DNA from: Acidobacteriota bacterium
GTDB lineage: Bacteria > Acidobacteriota > Vicinamibacteria > Vicinamibacterales > SCN-69-37
Direction of reading: 5' to 3'
DNA: 64,000 bases
Assembly (NCBI GenBank): GCA_947467605.1
Contig: CANIII010000022.1
Coordinates: 1 to 64,000 of the forward strand
Shown piece by piece: positions 36,697 through 45,688 of the stretch. Every line of letters starts with the position of its first letter. The stretch's first letter is position 1. A program made the translations under genes and the position numbers. The notes under the pieces were generated by a model. That model saw only the letters and a program-made list of their open reading frames with translations. It was not told the origin of the DNA and searched no databases.

Positions 36697-37482
36697 CTAC
36701 TTCCAGAACGCGCTGGCGTTGTCGGGGGTGATGCTGGCCTTCTTCACATCACCCGAGGCGCCGAGTGGTTTGGCCGGCTTGCCATTCACGCTCCAGCTGA
36801 TAGCGCCCGCATTGCCAAACTGCACGGCCAATTCGCGCTCAGCCTGAAACGTCTGCGACTCCCCCGCCGTCAGGTTGCGCGACAGCACCAGGCGGCCGTC
36901 TGCCGTCACCTGCACCCAGCAACTCGCGTCCGCGTGCAACTGAATCGAGACGGAATGCACGACCGGCGGTGCCGTTTGCGGCGCATCGGTGGTCGGCGCA
37001 GCGACGGGCTCGACGGACGGCGCGGAGACTGACGGCGCCGGGGCCTGTTCGGTCACGACCGGCACCACGGGGGGCCGGCGTCGGACGCGCGTCATCTGCC
37101 ACCAGCCGATGAGGCCACCGATGACGATCACCAGCATGATGGCAATCGCGCGCAACCACACACCGGCCTTGCGTTGTCGTTCCAAAAACATTCGATCGTC
37201 GTCGGTGATCTCTGCCGTCGCGACTTCGCGCAGGGACGAGGCGGCCATCGCATCCGCGAGTTCTGTGTACTGGCGAACGGTTTCCTCGGGATCGAGGCCG
37301 ACTTCATCGGCATACGCCCGAACAAACGCGCGACTGAAGATGCCGCCAGGCAGGCGTGAGAAATCGCCTCGCTCCAGCGCCTCGAGCGCGCCCGTGGCGA
37401 TCTTTGTGGCGCTGGCGATTTGCCGCAGCGAGATGCCGCGGCCCTCGCGCGCCTGCTTCAGATGAAGACCAAACTCACTCAT
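36697..37482 (-). CDS. rodZ: RodZ-like cytoskeletal/helix-turn-helix membrane protein
   Basis: Links MreB to the membrane in rod-shaped cells. The 261-aa protein has an N-terminal Cro/Xre-type HTH (LKQAREGRGISLRQIASATKI), the RodZ-typical RLPGGIFSRAFVRAYADEVG, a single membrane helix (about 110-127), a Pro-rich periplasmic linker, and a C-terminal DUF4115-like beta domain (ADASCWVQVTADGRLVLSRNL, FGNAGAISWSVNGKPAKPLG). All RodZ parts are present in order. Confidence 0.88.
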   Translation of the reverse strand: MSEFGLHLKQAREGRGISLRQIASATKIATGALEALERGDFSRLPGGIFSRAFVRAYADEVGLDPEETVRQYTELADAMAASSLREVATAEITDDDRMFLERQRKAGVWLRAIAIMLVIVIGGLIGWWQMTRVRRRPPVVPVVTEQAPAPSVSAPSVEPVAAPTTDAPQTAPPVVHSVSIQLHADASCWVQVTADGRLVLSRNLTAGESQTFQAERELAVQFGNAGAISWSVNGKPAKPLGASGDVKKASITPDNASAFWK

Positions 37483-37530
37483 GCGTGGGGGTAACCGAAC
37501 TTGTAACTGTACGTGACGCGTCTCCGAACG

Positions 37531-38196
37531 TCAATGCGTTGTGAACTGCTCGCGCAGTTTTTCGACCGCGATCTTCGGGCCGAGACCGCCGGCCGCGCTC
37601 GGAATAAAGAGTGCAATGGCCGCGATACCTGCGGCACCCGCGATCGAACAGACTTTGGCGCGCTCGATGGTCACCCCGCCAATCGCCAGTACCGGAACAT
37701 CGACACGACGAGTGGCATCGGCAAGGGCGGAGATCCCCTGCCCGGACACGCCGGGCTTTGAAGCGGTCGGAAACACCGTGCCGAACACCACGTAGTCCGC
37801 GGTCGCGGCCAGCGCCAACTCTGCCGGCGAATGCGCGGAGCGACCGACGATCCACCCGACGGGGCCGAGCACCCGCATACGCTCGACCGGCGGCCCAAGC
37901 GCGGGCAGGTGCACGCCATCCGCGCCGGCAGACAGCGCCACGTCCGCGCGATCGCTCACGACCACGCGGGTATTCGATCCCCGCGTGAGCGCCACAGCGG
38001 CCAACACCAGTGCATGCAGGTCGCTCGCGGGCAGATCCAGTTCGCGGATGTGCACAAGGTTGACGCCCGCGGCGGCCGCGTCCGCAATGAGCGCGAGCAG
38101 CGCGCGCCGTTGTTCCGCGGGTGTCGCATCGGGCGGCGCCGTGCGGTGCCGATCGGTCACGAGACAGACGATTGGACGCGGCCCTGAGAAGATCAC
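37531..38196 (-). CDS. TenI/ThiE-family protein, probably TenI-like
   Basis: The 221-aa TIM-barrel protein shows VNLVHIRELDL, VVVSDRADVALSAGADGVHLPALG, GRSAHSPAEL, YVVFGTVFPTASKPG and LAIGGVTIERA. Compared with true ThiE (another copy is at 9524-10174) the Gln/Lys of QLRxK and the VGQxD substrate loop are lost. HLPALG and GRSAHS resemble the TenI thiazole tautomerase, whose catalytic His lies in the equivalent SxHS position. GTG 38196 overlaps the upstream membrane-protein gene by 4 nt (GTGA). Tautomerase activity is inference. Confidence 0.75.
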   Translation of the reverse strand: MIFSGPRPIVCLVTDRHRTAPPDATPAEQRRALLALIADAAAAGVNLVHIRELDLPASDLHALVLAAVALTRGSNTRVVVSDRADVALSAGADGVHLPALGPPVERMRVLGPVGWIVGRSAHSPAELALAATADYVVFGTVFPTASKPGVSGQGISALADATRRVDVPVLAIGGVTIERAKVCSIAGAAGIAAIALFIPSAAGGLGPKIAVEKLREQFTTH

Positions 38197-38435
38197 CGCG
38201 GCTGATCCGCGCCACCAGCGGGATGGCGCAGCATGAACGCACTCACCAGATCGCGCAAACCGCCCAAGGCGGTCACCAATCCCACCCCTGTCACGGCGCC
38301 GCGCACGTACGCACTGGCCATCCACACGCCGAGCCACGGCAGCGCGGCCGCGAAGTAGTTCCGCTCCCACAAGCCGGACCACGGCGCCAACACGAGCAGC
38401 ACTCCGGCCTCAATGAGATAGGCGGCGACGAGCAA
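38193..38435 (-). CDS. Small inner-membrane protein, 80 aa
   Basis: The product has two hydrophobic segments (LVAAYLIEAGVLLVLAPW near 2-19 and FAAALPWLGVWMASAYVRG near 28-46) and an amphipathic third. Function unknown. The listed start is TTG 38435. The residues just upstream in the same frame (HPIRFFSR) read naturally as part of the protein, so the true start may be an ATT at 38453 or another non-standard codon just after the rnhB stop. It is coupled to the TenI-like gene by a GTGA overlap, which supports it being real. Confidence 0.65.
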   Translation of the reverse strand: MLVAAYLIEAGVLLVLAPWSGLWERNYFAAALPWLGVWMASAYVRGAVTGVGLVTALGGLRDLVSAFMLRHPAGGADQPR

Positions 38436-38462
38436 ACGGCTGAAGAAACGAATGGGGTGGCC

Positions 38463-39095
38463 TCAGTGATCGATGGTATCAAACAGCGACGGCGGCCTGA
38501 ACGAACGGCGGTGCAGTGTCGAGTATCCGAATTCGGCAACAGCCTTCAGGTGTTCAGGGGTTGCGTACCCTTTGTGGTGGTCAAACCCGTACCGAGGATC
38601 ACGGGCATGGGCCTCCAGCATCCAGCGATCGCGGGTGACTTTCGCGAGAATCGATGCGGCCGCAATCGCGGTTGATCGCCGATCGCCGCCGATCACAGGA
38701 CGCTGTGGAATGAGCAGTTCGGGAATCAGGAGGTGGCCGTCCACAAGGACGAAGCCCGGCAGGGGCGTGAGCGCCTCGACGGCGCGACGCATGGCGAGCA
38801 GTGAGGCGCGGAGGATATTGATGCGATCGATATCGGCCGCGTCCACAAAGGCAACGTGCCACGACAGCGCCTTTCGCCGAATCGCGTCAAAGAGCGTGTC
38901 ACGCTGATCGGGCGTTAGCGCCTTGGAGTCGGTAATGCCAGGGACGCGCAGGTCGGCCGGTAACACGACGGCCGCCGCCACCACTGGCCCGGCCAAACAA
39001 CCACGGCCGACCTCATCGACACCGGCGACATGCACAAACCCAAAACCGCGCACCTCGCGTTCGAGCGTGCGAGTGGCGCGCGGCTTCGGGCTCAT
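38463..39095 (-). CDS. rnhB: Ribonuclease HII
   Basis: Removes RNA from RNA-DNA hybrids, including misincorporated ribonucleotides. The 210-aa protein shows VAGVDEVGRGCLAGPVVAAAV with the DE of the active site, GITDSKALTPDQR, FVLVDG, and GGDRRSTAIAAASILAKVTRD. It is downstream of rplS in the common rimM-trmD-rplS-rnhB order. Confidence 0.96.
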   Translation of the reverse strand: MSPKPRATRTLEREVRGFGFVHVAGVDEVGRGCLAGPVVAAAVVLPADLRVPGITDSKALTPDQRDTLFDAIRRKALSWHVAFVDAADIDRINILRASLLAMRRAVEALTPLPGFVLVDGHLLIPELLIPQRPVIGGDRRSTAIAAASILAKVTRDRWMLEAHARDPRYGFDHHKGYATPEHLKAVAEFGYSTLHRRSFRPPSLFDTIDH

Positions 39096-39114
39096 GGCGT
39101 CACACGAGACTGAC

Positions 39115-39462
39115 TTACGCCGTGCGTCGTGTTTCCTTCATGCGAGCGGCCTTGCCGCGCAAATCGCGCAGGAAGTACAGCTTCGCGCGACGGACCTGCG
39201 CGCCGCGCAGGACGTCGATCTTCGCGATCGTCGGCGAGTGCAGCGGGAAAATACGCTCCACGCCCTGACCAAACGACATCTTGCGGACGGTGAACGTCGC
39301 GCTGGCGCCGCCGCGGTGCTGGCCGATGACGATGCCCTCATACATCTGGATGCGCTCTTTGTCGCCTTCACGCACCTTGACGTGCACGCGCACGGTATCA
39401 CCCGACCGCATCGTCGGCCGTTCCATCAACTGCGCCTTTTCCAGAATATCCACTGCCTTCAT
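39115..39462 (-). CDS. rplS: 50S ribosomal protein L19
   Basis: The 115-aa product has [27 protein letters not shown] (here given in two blocks: [10 protein letters not shown] and [15 protein letters not shown]), [20 protein letters not shown] and [20 protein letters not shown], standard L19. The ATG overlaps the trmD stop by 4 nt, and its AAGGAG ribosome site lies inside the last trmD codons. Confidence 0.96.
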   Translation of the reverse strand: MKAVDILEKAQLMERPTMRSGDTVRVHVKVREGDKERIQMYEGIVIGQHRGGASATFTVRKMSFGQGVERIFPLHSPTIAKIDVLRGAQVRRAKLYFLRDLRGKAARMKETRRTA

Positions 39463-40166
39463 GACGTGCTCTCCTTATTAAGTTCGTGGCGCCTCAATAG
39501 ATCGGGACGCCGCTCTTCCGTACGCCGCAGCTGCTGTTCCCGCCGCCACCGCGCTATCTCTGCATGATGGCCGGACAGCAATATGTCCGGGACCTTCATG
39601 CCTTTGAACTCTGCCGGCCGCGTGTAATGCGGGTAGTCGAGCAGTCCGTCCGCAAACGAATCTGCCGCTACCGAGGCATCGTCGCCGACCACACCGGGCA
39701 CGAGCCGCACCACCGCGTCTACCACCACGAGCGCCGGCAGTTCCCCGCCAGTCAGCACGTAGTCGCCGATCGAGATCTCATCCGTGACGAGCGCCTCGGC
39801 GACGCGCTCGTCGATCCCTTCGTACCGGCCGCAAATGATGATCAGCCGTTCCATCCGGCTGAACCGCACCGCCTCAGCGTGTGAGAACGGGCGTCCTTGC
39901 GGCGTCGTCAAAATCACGGCCGTCGGCGCACCCCGCTCAACCGAAATTTCTTCGATCGCTCGAAACAGGGGCTCGGGTTTCATCACCATCCCGGGCCCGC
40001 CGCCAAATGCCACATCGTCAACCACGCGATGCTTGTCACTCGTGTAGGCGCGCAAATCGCGTGCGCGCACATCCACCACACCTTTGGCCCGCGCCCGACC
40101 AATCACTCCTTCAGCCAGCGCCGGCTCGACCATTTGCGGAAAGATCGTGACGATATCAACGATCAA
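39459..40166 (-). CDS. trmD: tRNA (guanine37-N1)-methyltransferase
   Basis: SPOUT methyltransferase that makes m1G37. The 235-aa protein has [10 protein letters not shown] at the start, the knot residues [30 protein letters not shown] and the C-terminal [24 protein letters not shown] 40166 overlaps the rimM stop by 11 nt and gives the usual N-terminus; an ATG at 40199 would add eleven residues that do not fit the family. Confidence 0.95.
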   Translation of the reverse strand: MIVDIVTIFPQMVEPALAEGVIGRARAKGVVDVRARDLRAYTSDKHRVVDDVAFGGGPGMVMKPEPLFRAIEEISVERGAPTAVILTTPQGRPFSHAEAVRFSRMERLIIICGRYEGIDERVAEALVTDEISIGDYVLTGGELPALVVVDAVVRLVPGVVGDDASVAADSFADGLLDYPHYTRPAEFKGMKVPDILLSGHHAEIARWRREQQLRRTEERRPDLLRRHELNKESTS

Positions 40167-40749
40167 TGCGCTTTCCGCCTTTCCAGACCCGCGGAACACG
40201 TGCGGGCTTTTCTTCCTTGTCCTTCAACACATTGACATCGAGCAAACCGGCGATCGGCTCGATCTCAATCCTGCGACCGGCGACATCGAAGCGCCGGCAG
40301 ATCCCGTCAACCATCGGCACCAAGATCTCGCCGGATGCGCCAGACACGACCAACAACGCGGTCGCGCCCTCGTCAATCCGAATCACCGGGCCAACCTCCT
40401 GCCCGGTCACCGTCACCACCGTGCAGCCGATCAGCTCGTGGTACCAAAACTGCCCAACTGCCAGCGTCGACAACGCCTCCTCGGGTACGCGCAGCTCGCA
40501 ACCACGAAACGTTTCCGCATCGTTGATGCTGACCACACCGTCCAGCCCGATGATCGGTCGCCCGTCATGGAAGCGGCAGTCGGTGACGACGACCGTCGCC
40601 ATCTGCCCTGCTCGTCGCGTCCAGAGCGTGTTTCCCGTTGCGAACCGCGTTTCCGCGAAGTCCGTTTCGGACGCCACCTGCACCTGACCGCGATTGCCGT
40701 GCGGCTTGACGATGCGTCCCACGAGGACCATCGCGTCCCAGTCGGGCAC
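40156..40749 (-). CDS. rimM: 16S rRNA processing protein RimM
   Basis: The 197-aa protein has [18 protein letters not shown] near 8-25 (RimM domain), an YHELIGCTV segment starting the PRC-barrel, and [20 protein letters not shown], which matches the PRC-barrel end (E.LIP....FV..VD). Start GTG 40749, four nt after khpA, gives [13 protein letters not shown], the common family opening; ATG 40731 is the alternative. Confidence 0.9.
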   Translation of the reverse strand: MPDWDAMVLVGRIVKPHGNRGQVQVASETDFAETRFATGNTLWTRRAGQMATVVVTDCRFHDGRPIIGLDGVVSINDAETFRGCELRVPEEALSTLAVGQFWYHELIGCTVVTVTGQEVGPVIRIDEGATALLVVSGASGEILVPMVDGICRRFDVAGRRIEIEPIAGLLDVNVLKDKEEKPARVPRVWKGGKRIDR

Positions 40750-40753
40750 GCCG

Positions 40754-40996
40754 CTACTCGTCGAGGAAATCGACCGCGACGCGCAAGCCTTCGAGTTCAC
40801 CCGCGGTCGAGGCCAACGTCCGAATTGCCGACGCGGTACGCCCCTGTCGTCCGATGACTCGTCCGAGTTCGCCCGGCGCCATCGTGAGTTCCACGACGGT
40901 TTGATTGCGCCGTTCGTACTCGGTTGCCTGTACGCCGTTCGGCTTCGCCGCCAACGCGCGGGCCACGACGTCTACGACGTCGCGGGCGCGGCTCAC
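40754..40996 (-). CDS. khpA: KH-domain RNA-binding protein KhpA
   Basis: The 80-aa product is a single KH domain with the GRVIGRQGR loop (GxxG) near 49-57 followed by AIRTLASTAG. In Gram-positives KhpA pairs with KhpB/Jag. The GTG overlaps the rpsP stop by 4 nt (GTGA). Position between rpsP and rimM is the usual one for this gene. Confidence 0.92.
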   Translation of the reverse strand: MSRARDVVDVVARALAAKPNGVQATEYERRNQTVVELTMAPGELGRVIGRQGRTASAIRTLASTAGELEGLRVAVDFLDE

Positions 40997-41277
40997 TGGG
41001 CCGCCTGTTCGACAGCCGCCACGTCGGCCGCCTTGAGCATCGCCGACGGATTGCGCTTGATCAGCGTCCGCACGGTGTCCGATGGCTGCGCGCCCTTGCT
41101 CAGCCAATACGTCACGCGGTCGCCGTCGAGCACGAGCGTTTCAGGCGTAGTGCACGCGTTGTAGTGGCCGACAATTTCAACAAAACGGCCGTCGCGCTTC
41201 GACGAGTGCTCCGTGACGACGACACGTGAAAACGGGCGCTTCTTGGATCCGGCCCGACGCATACGAATAACCAGCAT
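40993..41277 (-). CDS. rpsP: 30S ribosomal protein S16
   Basis: The 94-aa product has MLVIRMRRAGSKKRPFSRVV and FVEIVGHYNACT, then DRVTYWLSKGAQPSDTVRTL, all S16. It lies 3 nt after ffh and overlaps khpA by 4 nt. Confidence 0.96.
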   Translation of the reverse strand: MLVIRMRRAGSKKRPFSRVVVTEHSSKRDGRFVEIVGHYNACTTPETLVLDGDRVTYWLSKGAQPSDTVRTLIKRNPSAMLKAADVAAVEQAAQ

Positions 41278-41280
41278 TGC

Positions 41281-42633
41281 CTATCTCCCTCTCAACATTT
41301 GCATGAGCTTTTGACGTCCGCCCCGTCCTGACGTCATCGCACCCATGGTCTTCAGCATCTTTCTCATCTCCACGAACTGTTTGAGGACGCGATTGACGTC
41401 CTCCACCTTCGTGCCGCTGCCGCGCGCGATGCGCTTACGCCGGCTGCCGTTCAGCACTGCATGATTCCGGCGTTCGCCGGGCGTCATGGAGTTGATGATC
41501 GCTTCGACCCGATCTAACTGCTTCGGGTCCATATTCGCGCGCTGTTCGTTCAACTGCTTCAGCCCGCCCATGCCTGGAATCATCCCGAGTACCTGCTCGA
41601 GCGGTCCCATCTTCTTGATCGTGCGAAGCTGGTCTCGGAAATCCTCCAACGAAAAATCGTTGAAGTCTTTCTTCTCCGCCATCTTCGCGCGGCTCTCGTC
41701 GTCCATCGCCGCTTCGGCGCGTTCGATCAACGAGAGCACGTCGCCCATGCCCAGCACACGCGACACGAGCCGCTCGGCCTGGAACGGCTCCAAATCTTCC
41801 GGGCGCTCACCCGAGCCGACAAACGCGATCGGCACGCCGACAACACCCACCACCGACAACGCCGCACCGCCGCGCGCATCACCGTCCGTCTTGGTCAGAA
41901 CGACACCGGTCACGGTCATCTGCCGGTGAAACTCGCCGGCACTCTTCACCGCGTCCTGACCCGTCATCGCATCCGCGACGTACAGCAGATCGGTTGGATC
42001 CACCGCGGATCGAATCGCGGCCAGCTCCTGCATCAGCTCGTCGTCGATGTGCAGGCGGCCTGCCGTATCGACGATGAGCGTGTCGAAGCCCGAATTCTTC
42101 GCCAGCGCCAGGGCGCCCGCGGCGCGTGTCACTGGATCCATCTCGCCCGCCGGCTCATGCACGCGAACACTCAACTGCCGCGCCAGCACCGAGAGTTGCT
42201 CAATGGCTGCCGGGCGGCGCACGTCAGTGGAGACCACCAACGGGTGCTTGCCCTGCTTGGTCAGCCACCGCGCCAACTTCGCCGTCGTGGTTGTCTTGCC
42301 AGACCCCTGTAGGCCCAGCATGAGAATCACGCGCGGCGTTCGCGACGCAGGTGTGAGCCCACCGGCGGCCGTCCCAAACATCGCCAGCATCTCGTCGCGC
42401 ACGATGCGCACGACCTGCTGGCCCGGGGTCAGACTCCGGAGCACTTCTTGATCGATCGCCTTCTCACGAACGCGATCGACAAACGCCTTTACTACCCGGA
42501 AATTGACGTCCGCTTCGAGGAGCGCGAGACGAATCTCACGCAATGCCGCATCCACGGTCGCTTCGGTGAGGCGAGTCTCGCCACGAAGCGACTTGAATAC
42601 TCCCTGAAGGCGATTACTTAACGAGTCAAACAT
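41281..42633 (-). CDS. ffh: Signal recognition particle protein Ffh (SRP54)
   Basis: GTPase that binds signal sequences of nascent inner-membrane proteins with 4.5S RNA. The 450-aa protein has the N domain (about 1-90), the G domain with GLQGSGKTTTTAKLA near 107-121, DTAGRLHIDDELM, TKTDGDARGGAALS, and a Met-rich M domain from about 325 (KMGPLEQVLGMIPGMGG, RRKRIARGSGTKVEDVNRVL). First gene of the ffh-rpsP-khpA-rimM-trmD-rplS-rnhB run. Its receptor ftsY lies about 3 kb upstream. Confidence 0.97.
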   Translation of the reverse strand: MFDSLSNRLQGVFKSLRGETRLTEATVDAALREIRLALLEADVNFRVVKAFVDRVREKAIDQEVLRSLTPGQQVVRIVRDEMLAMFGTAAGGLTPASRTPRVILMLGLQGSGKTTTTAKLARWLTKQGKHPLVVSTDVRRPAAIEQLSVLARQLSVRVHEPAGEMDPVTRAAGALALAKNSGFDTLIVDTAGRLHIDDELMQELAAIRSAVDPTDLLYVADAMTGQDAVKSAGEFHRQMTVTGVVLTKTDGDARGGAALSVVGVVGVPIAFVGSGERPEDLEPFQAERLVSRVLGMGDVLSLIERAEAAMDDESRAKMAEKKDFNDFSLEDFRDQLRTIKKMGPLEQVLGMIPGMGGLKQLNEQRANMDPKQLDRVEAIINSMTPGERRNHAVLNGSRRKRIARGSGTKVEDVNRVLKQFVEMRKMLKTMGAMTSGRGGRQKLMQMLRGR

Positions 42634-42687
42634 TCTCTAGACTGCGTAAGCGTACTGCGACGATAACCGGTTCAAGCGCAAACACTT

Positions 42688-42717
42688 ACGATAGCAGAAC
42701 GGCGCGCATCCGGGCAA
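42688..42717 (-). promoter_or_regulatory. Candidate promoter of the ffh operon
   Basis: On the minus strand TTGCCC (42717-42712) and TATCGT (42693-42688) are 18 nt apart, with a TGC directly before the -10 (extended -10 type). Leader about 48 nt. Confidence 0.45.
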
Positions 42718-42731
42718 CCAAAAGGCGGGGG

Positions 42732-43979
42732 TCAGACCGACTTCAGCTTGTGGCCGAGCTTGTCTTTTTTGGTTTTCATGTAGCGGCGGGTGAACTCGCT
42801 CTTGGGCGCGATCTCAAGCGGTACAGACTCGCTCACCGAGAGGCCATATCCCTCCAACCCAATGAATTTACGTGGGTTATTGGTCAACAGGCGCATCGAC
42901 TTCACGCCGAGATCCCGCAGAATCTGAGCGCCGATGCCATAGTCGCGCTGGTCGGGTTTGAAGCCGAGACGCACGTTGGCCTCGACCGTGTCGAGGCCCT
43001 GATCCTGGAGCTCGTACGCCCGAATCTTGTTCGCCAGGCCGATGCCGCGCCCCTCCTGATGGAGGTAGACCAGCACGCCACGCCCCTCGGCTGCGATCCG
43101 TTTCATCGCCGCGTCGAGCTGCAGACCACAGTCGCACCGGCAGGAATGGAAGACGTCCCCGGTCAGACACTTGGAATGCACGCGCACCAACAGGCCGCGA
43201 CCATCCCCGATCTCCCCCCGCACCAGCGCGATATGCGTTTCGCCGTCGAGACCGTTTTCGTAGGCGTTAATCTCAAATGGACCATGTTCGGTCGGCAAGG
43301 CGGCCCGTGCCACGCGGCGCACCATCTTCTCCGTCTTGATCCGATAGCGGATCAGATCCGCAATCGTGATCATCAACAGGCCGTGCTTCTTCGCGAACTT
43401 CGCGAGCTCCGGCACACGCGACATCGTGCCGTCGGTGTTCATGATTTCGCAGATGACGCCCGCCGGAGCGAGGCCGGCAATCCGTGACAGATCAACCGCC
43501 GCTTCGGTATGACCCGCTCGCACCAGCACGCCGCCGCTTCGGGCACGCAGCGGAAATACATGACCGGGCCGCGCCAGATCACCGGCCCGCGTCGTCGCAC
43601 CAATCGCGACCTTCACGGTCTTGGCGCGATCGGCCGCAGAAATGCCCGTCGTGGTGCCGACGCGCGCATCAATCGAGACGGCAAACGCCGTGTCGCGTCG
43701 CGTCGAATGCGCGGCCTGCTCCTGGGGAATCTCCAGCTCATCGAGCCGCTCTGGTGTCATCGCCAGACACACGAGCCCTCGACCATGCGTGGCCATGAAG
43801 TTGATCGCGTCGGCCGTCACCTTCGACGCCGCCATCGTCAGGTCGCCCTCGTTCTCGCGATCCTCATCGTCCACCACGATCAACATCTTGCCCGCGCGGT
43901 AGGCCGCAAGCCCGTCTTCAATCGTGGCGAACGGCGACTTGCGGCGGGTACCCTTGGCGAGTTTCAAACGAGCGGCCAT
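42732..43979 (-). CDS. ribBA: DHBP synthase / GTP cyclohydrolase II fusion
   Basis: Supplies both precursors for riboflavin. The 415-aa protein has an N-terminal RibB domain (about 15-215: VVDDEDRENEGDLTMAA, DARVGTTTGISAADRA, GHTEAAVDL) and a C-terminal RibA domain (about 225-415) with zinc ligands in HSKCLTGDVFHSCRCDCG, YLHQEGRGIGLANK and NNPRK. It ends FTRRYMKTKKDKLGHKLKSV. ATG 43979 is 7 nt after ribE. The stop codon lies in a GGGGTCAGACC motif. Confidence 0.96.
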   Translation of the reverse strand: MAARLKLAKGTRRKSPFATIEDGLAAYRAGKMLIVVDDEDRENEGDLTMAASKVTADAINFMATHGRGLVCLAMTPERLDELEIPQEQAAHSTRRDTAFAVSIDARVGTTTGISAADRAKTVKVAIGATTRAGDLARPGHVFPLRARSGGVLVRAGHTEAAVDLSRIAGLAPAGVICEIMNTDGTMSRVPELAKFAKKHGLLMITIADLIRYRIKTEKMVRRVARAALPTEHGPFEINAYENGLDGETHIALVRGEIGDGRGLLVRVHSKCLTGDVFHSCRCDCGLQLDAAMKRIAAEGRGVLVYLHQEGRGIGLANKIRAYELQDQGLDTVEANVRLGFKPDQRDYGIGAQILRDLGVKSMRLLTNNPRKFIGLEGYGLSVSESVPLEIAPKSEFTRRYMKTKKDKLGHKLKSV

Positions 43980-43986
43980 AAGACGA

Positions 43987-44634
43987 TCAGGACCTGACCG
44001 GGCCCACGGGCCCGCGAGAGAGTTCGGCAAGACGCGCCGCGTACTTTCCAATGATATCGGCTTCGAGGTTCACACGGTCACCGACGCGTCGATCGGCCAG
44101 CGTCGTGTGTGCCCGCGTGTGCGGAATGATTTGAATGCCAAGCACGTCTGCTGCGCTGGAGTCGCCCGCCTCGCCGAAGCCTTGGCGAATTCGGGCGATT
44201 GTGAGACTGATGCCGTCGACCGCGATTGACCCCTTCTCCACCACCCAGGTCGCCAGCATCTCGGGCAGTTCGATCTCGAGCCACCAGCTCTCGCCTTGGG
44301 CGACCCACTGCGTGACCGTCGTGGTTGCGTCGACGTGTCCGAGGACGAAATGACCGCCGAGTCGCGCGTCTGCGCGCAGTGATCGCTCGAGGTTGACGCG
44401 GTGCCCGGCGGCGAGCGAACCGAGCGTCGTCACACGCAGCGTCTCGGGCGACACGTCGGCTTCGAAGCCCGTGGCGTCAATCGACACGACTGTCAGGCAC
44501 ACGCCGCTCACCGCGATGCTCTCGCCGAGTTGCAGCTCACGCGACATCGACGCCGCAATGCGCACGCGCTGACCTGCCGGCGATGGCTCGGCGCCTTCAA
44601 CGGTCCCGATCGACTCAATCAGCCCGGTGAACAT
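43987..44634 (-). CDS. ribE: Riboflavin synthase alpha subunit
   Basis: Dismutates two lumazines to riboflavin. The 215-aa protein begins MFTGLIESIGTV and has two lumazine-binding barrels, with GESIAVSGVCLTVV near 37-50, the FEADVSPETLRVTTLG stretch, GGHFVLGHVDA, and KGSIAVDGISLTIA in the second half. It overlaps ribD by 20 nt. The lumazine synthase gene (ribH) is not in the window. Confidence 0.96.
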   Translation of the reverse strand: MFTGLIESIGTVEGAEPSPAGQRVRIAASMSRELQLGESIAVSGVCLTVVSIDATGFEADVSPETLRVTTLGSLAAGHRVNLERSLRADARLGGHFVLGHVDATTTVTQWVAQGESWWLEIELPEMLATWVVEKGSIAVDGISLTIARIRQGFGEAGDSSAADVLGIQIIPHTRAHTTLADRRVGDRVNLEADIIGKYAARLAELSRGPVGPVRS

Positions 44635-45688
44635 CCCACTCCTTCAGCACATCCGCTCCATGTCGACGCGTGGTCACCGCGGCCTGCCCGCATGACGGCA
44701 GAAAACCTGCGACGCCCGATCCGAGCATCGTCGGCGTCTCAATGATCTGGACGCGGTCCACGACGCCAGCGTCCCAGAACGCGCGTTGGAGTGTTGGCCC
44801 ACCTTCGACGAGCAATGCCAACACCTCGCGTGATGCCAATTCGTGCAGCGCAGCCGCAATGCTGGCTTCCGGCGCAATGCCCACCACGAGCGCACCGACG
44901 GCACGCAACCTGTCGGCGGCCGACGATGCCACACGGTCGGCGTCCACGACCAGTATGACGGGCCCCGCTGCCAGTGTCCCGAAGAGCCGGGCGGTTGGCG
45001 TCACCCGAGCCCGTCGATCGAAGACCACGCGCGTCAGCGGTCGCTGCCGATACGCGAGACGCGCCGTCAGCATCGGGTTGTCTGCCAACACCGTAGACGA
45101 CCCAACCGCCATCGCATCCACCGCAGCGCGCTGCTGGTGCATTCGGCGATCCATCGCCAGACCTGTGAGCGTCGCGCGGCCGCGCTCAACGCCGACGAAT
45201 CCATCGGCCGACACCGCCACTTTCATAGTCACGTGCGGACGCTGCCGGGTCATCCACGTCACAAAGGGCGCGTTCTGTCGCGCCGCCTCGACACGCTCAA
45301 CACCCGTCACCACCTCGACGCCGCGCGCACGCAGGTACGCGAAACCGCCGCCGGCGACTCGCGGATTCGGATCTTCGAGCGCAACGACGACGCGAGCGAT
45401 GCCGGCCGCGGCGACACGTTCAGCGCAGGGCCCTGTCCGCCCGGTATGCGAACACGGCTCGAGCGTGCAGTACAACGTCGCGCCTCTGGCTGCGGCGCCA
45501 GCTGCGTCGAGGGCATAGACCTCGGCGTGCGGTCCACCGGCGACACGATGCGCTCCCTGCCCCACAACAATGCCGTCAGTGTTCACCACGACGGCGCCCA
45601 CAACGGGATTGGGCGCGGTGGTACCCCGCCCGCGCTCCGCGAGGAAGAGCGCACGCGCCATGAATTCACAATCGGTGGGTGTTACCAC
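44615..45688 (-). CDS. ribD: Bifunctional riboflavin deaminase/reductase RibD
   Basis: The 357-aa protein has the N-terminal cytidine-deaminase-like domain with GGPHAEVYALDAAG and CTLEPCSHTGRTGPCAERV (zinc ligands His, Cys, Cys) and a C-terminal DHFR-like reductase (about 150-357; TMKVAVSADGFVGVERG, VDAMAVGSSTVLADNPMLTA, LLVEGGPTLQRAFW). GTG 45688 overlaps the ftsY stop by 7 nt. No FMN riboswitch is present upstream because the gene sits inside an operon. Confidence 0.94.
   Translation of the reverse strand: MVTPTDCEFMARALFLAERGRGTTAPNPVVGAVVVNTDGIVVGQGAHRVAGGPHAEVYALDAAGAAARGATLYCTLEPCSHTGRTGPCAERVAAAGIARVVVALEDPNPRVAGGGFAYLRARGVEVVTGVERVEAARQNAPFVTWMTRQRPHVTMKVAVSADGFVGVERGRATLTGLAMDRRMHQQRAAVDAMAVGSSTVLADNPMLTARLAYRQRPLTRVVFDRRARVTPTARLFGTLAAGPVILVVDADRVASSAADRLRAVGALVVGIAPEASIAAALHELASREVLALLVEGGPTLQRAFWDAGVVDRVQIIETPTMLGSGVAGFLPSCGQAAVTTRRHGADVLKEWDVHRAD

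Noticed and set aside
44615..45688. FMN riboswitch for the rib genes
   Set aside because: ribD overlaps ftsY, leaving no untranslated space, and no RFN-like sequence was seen.
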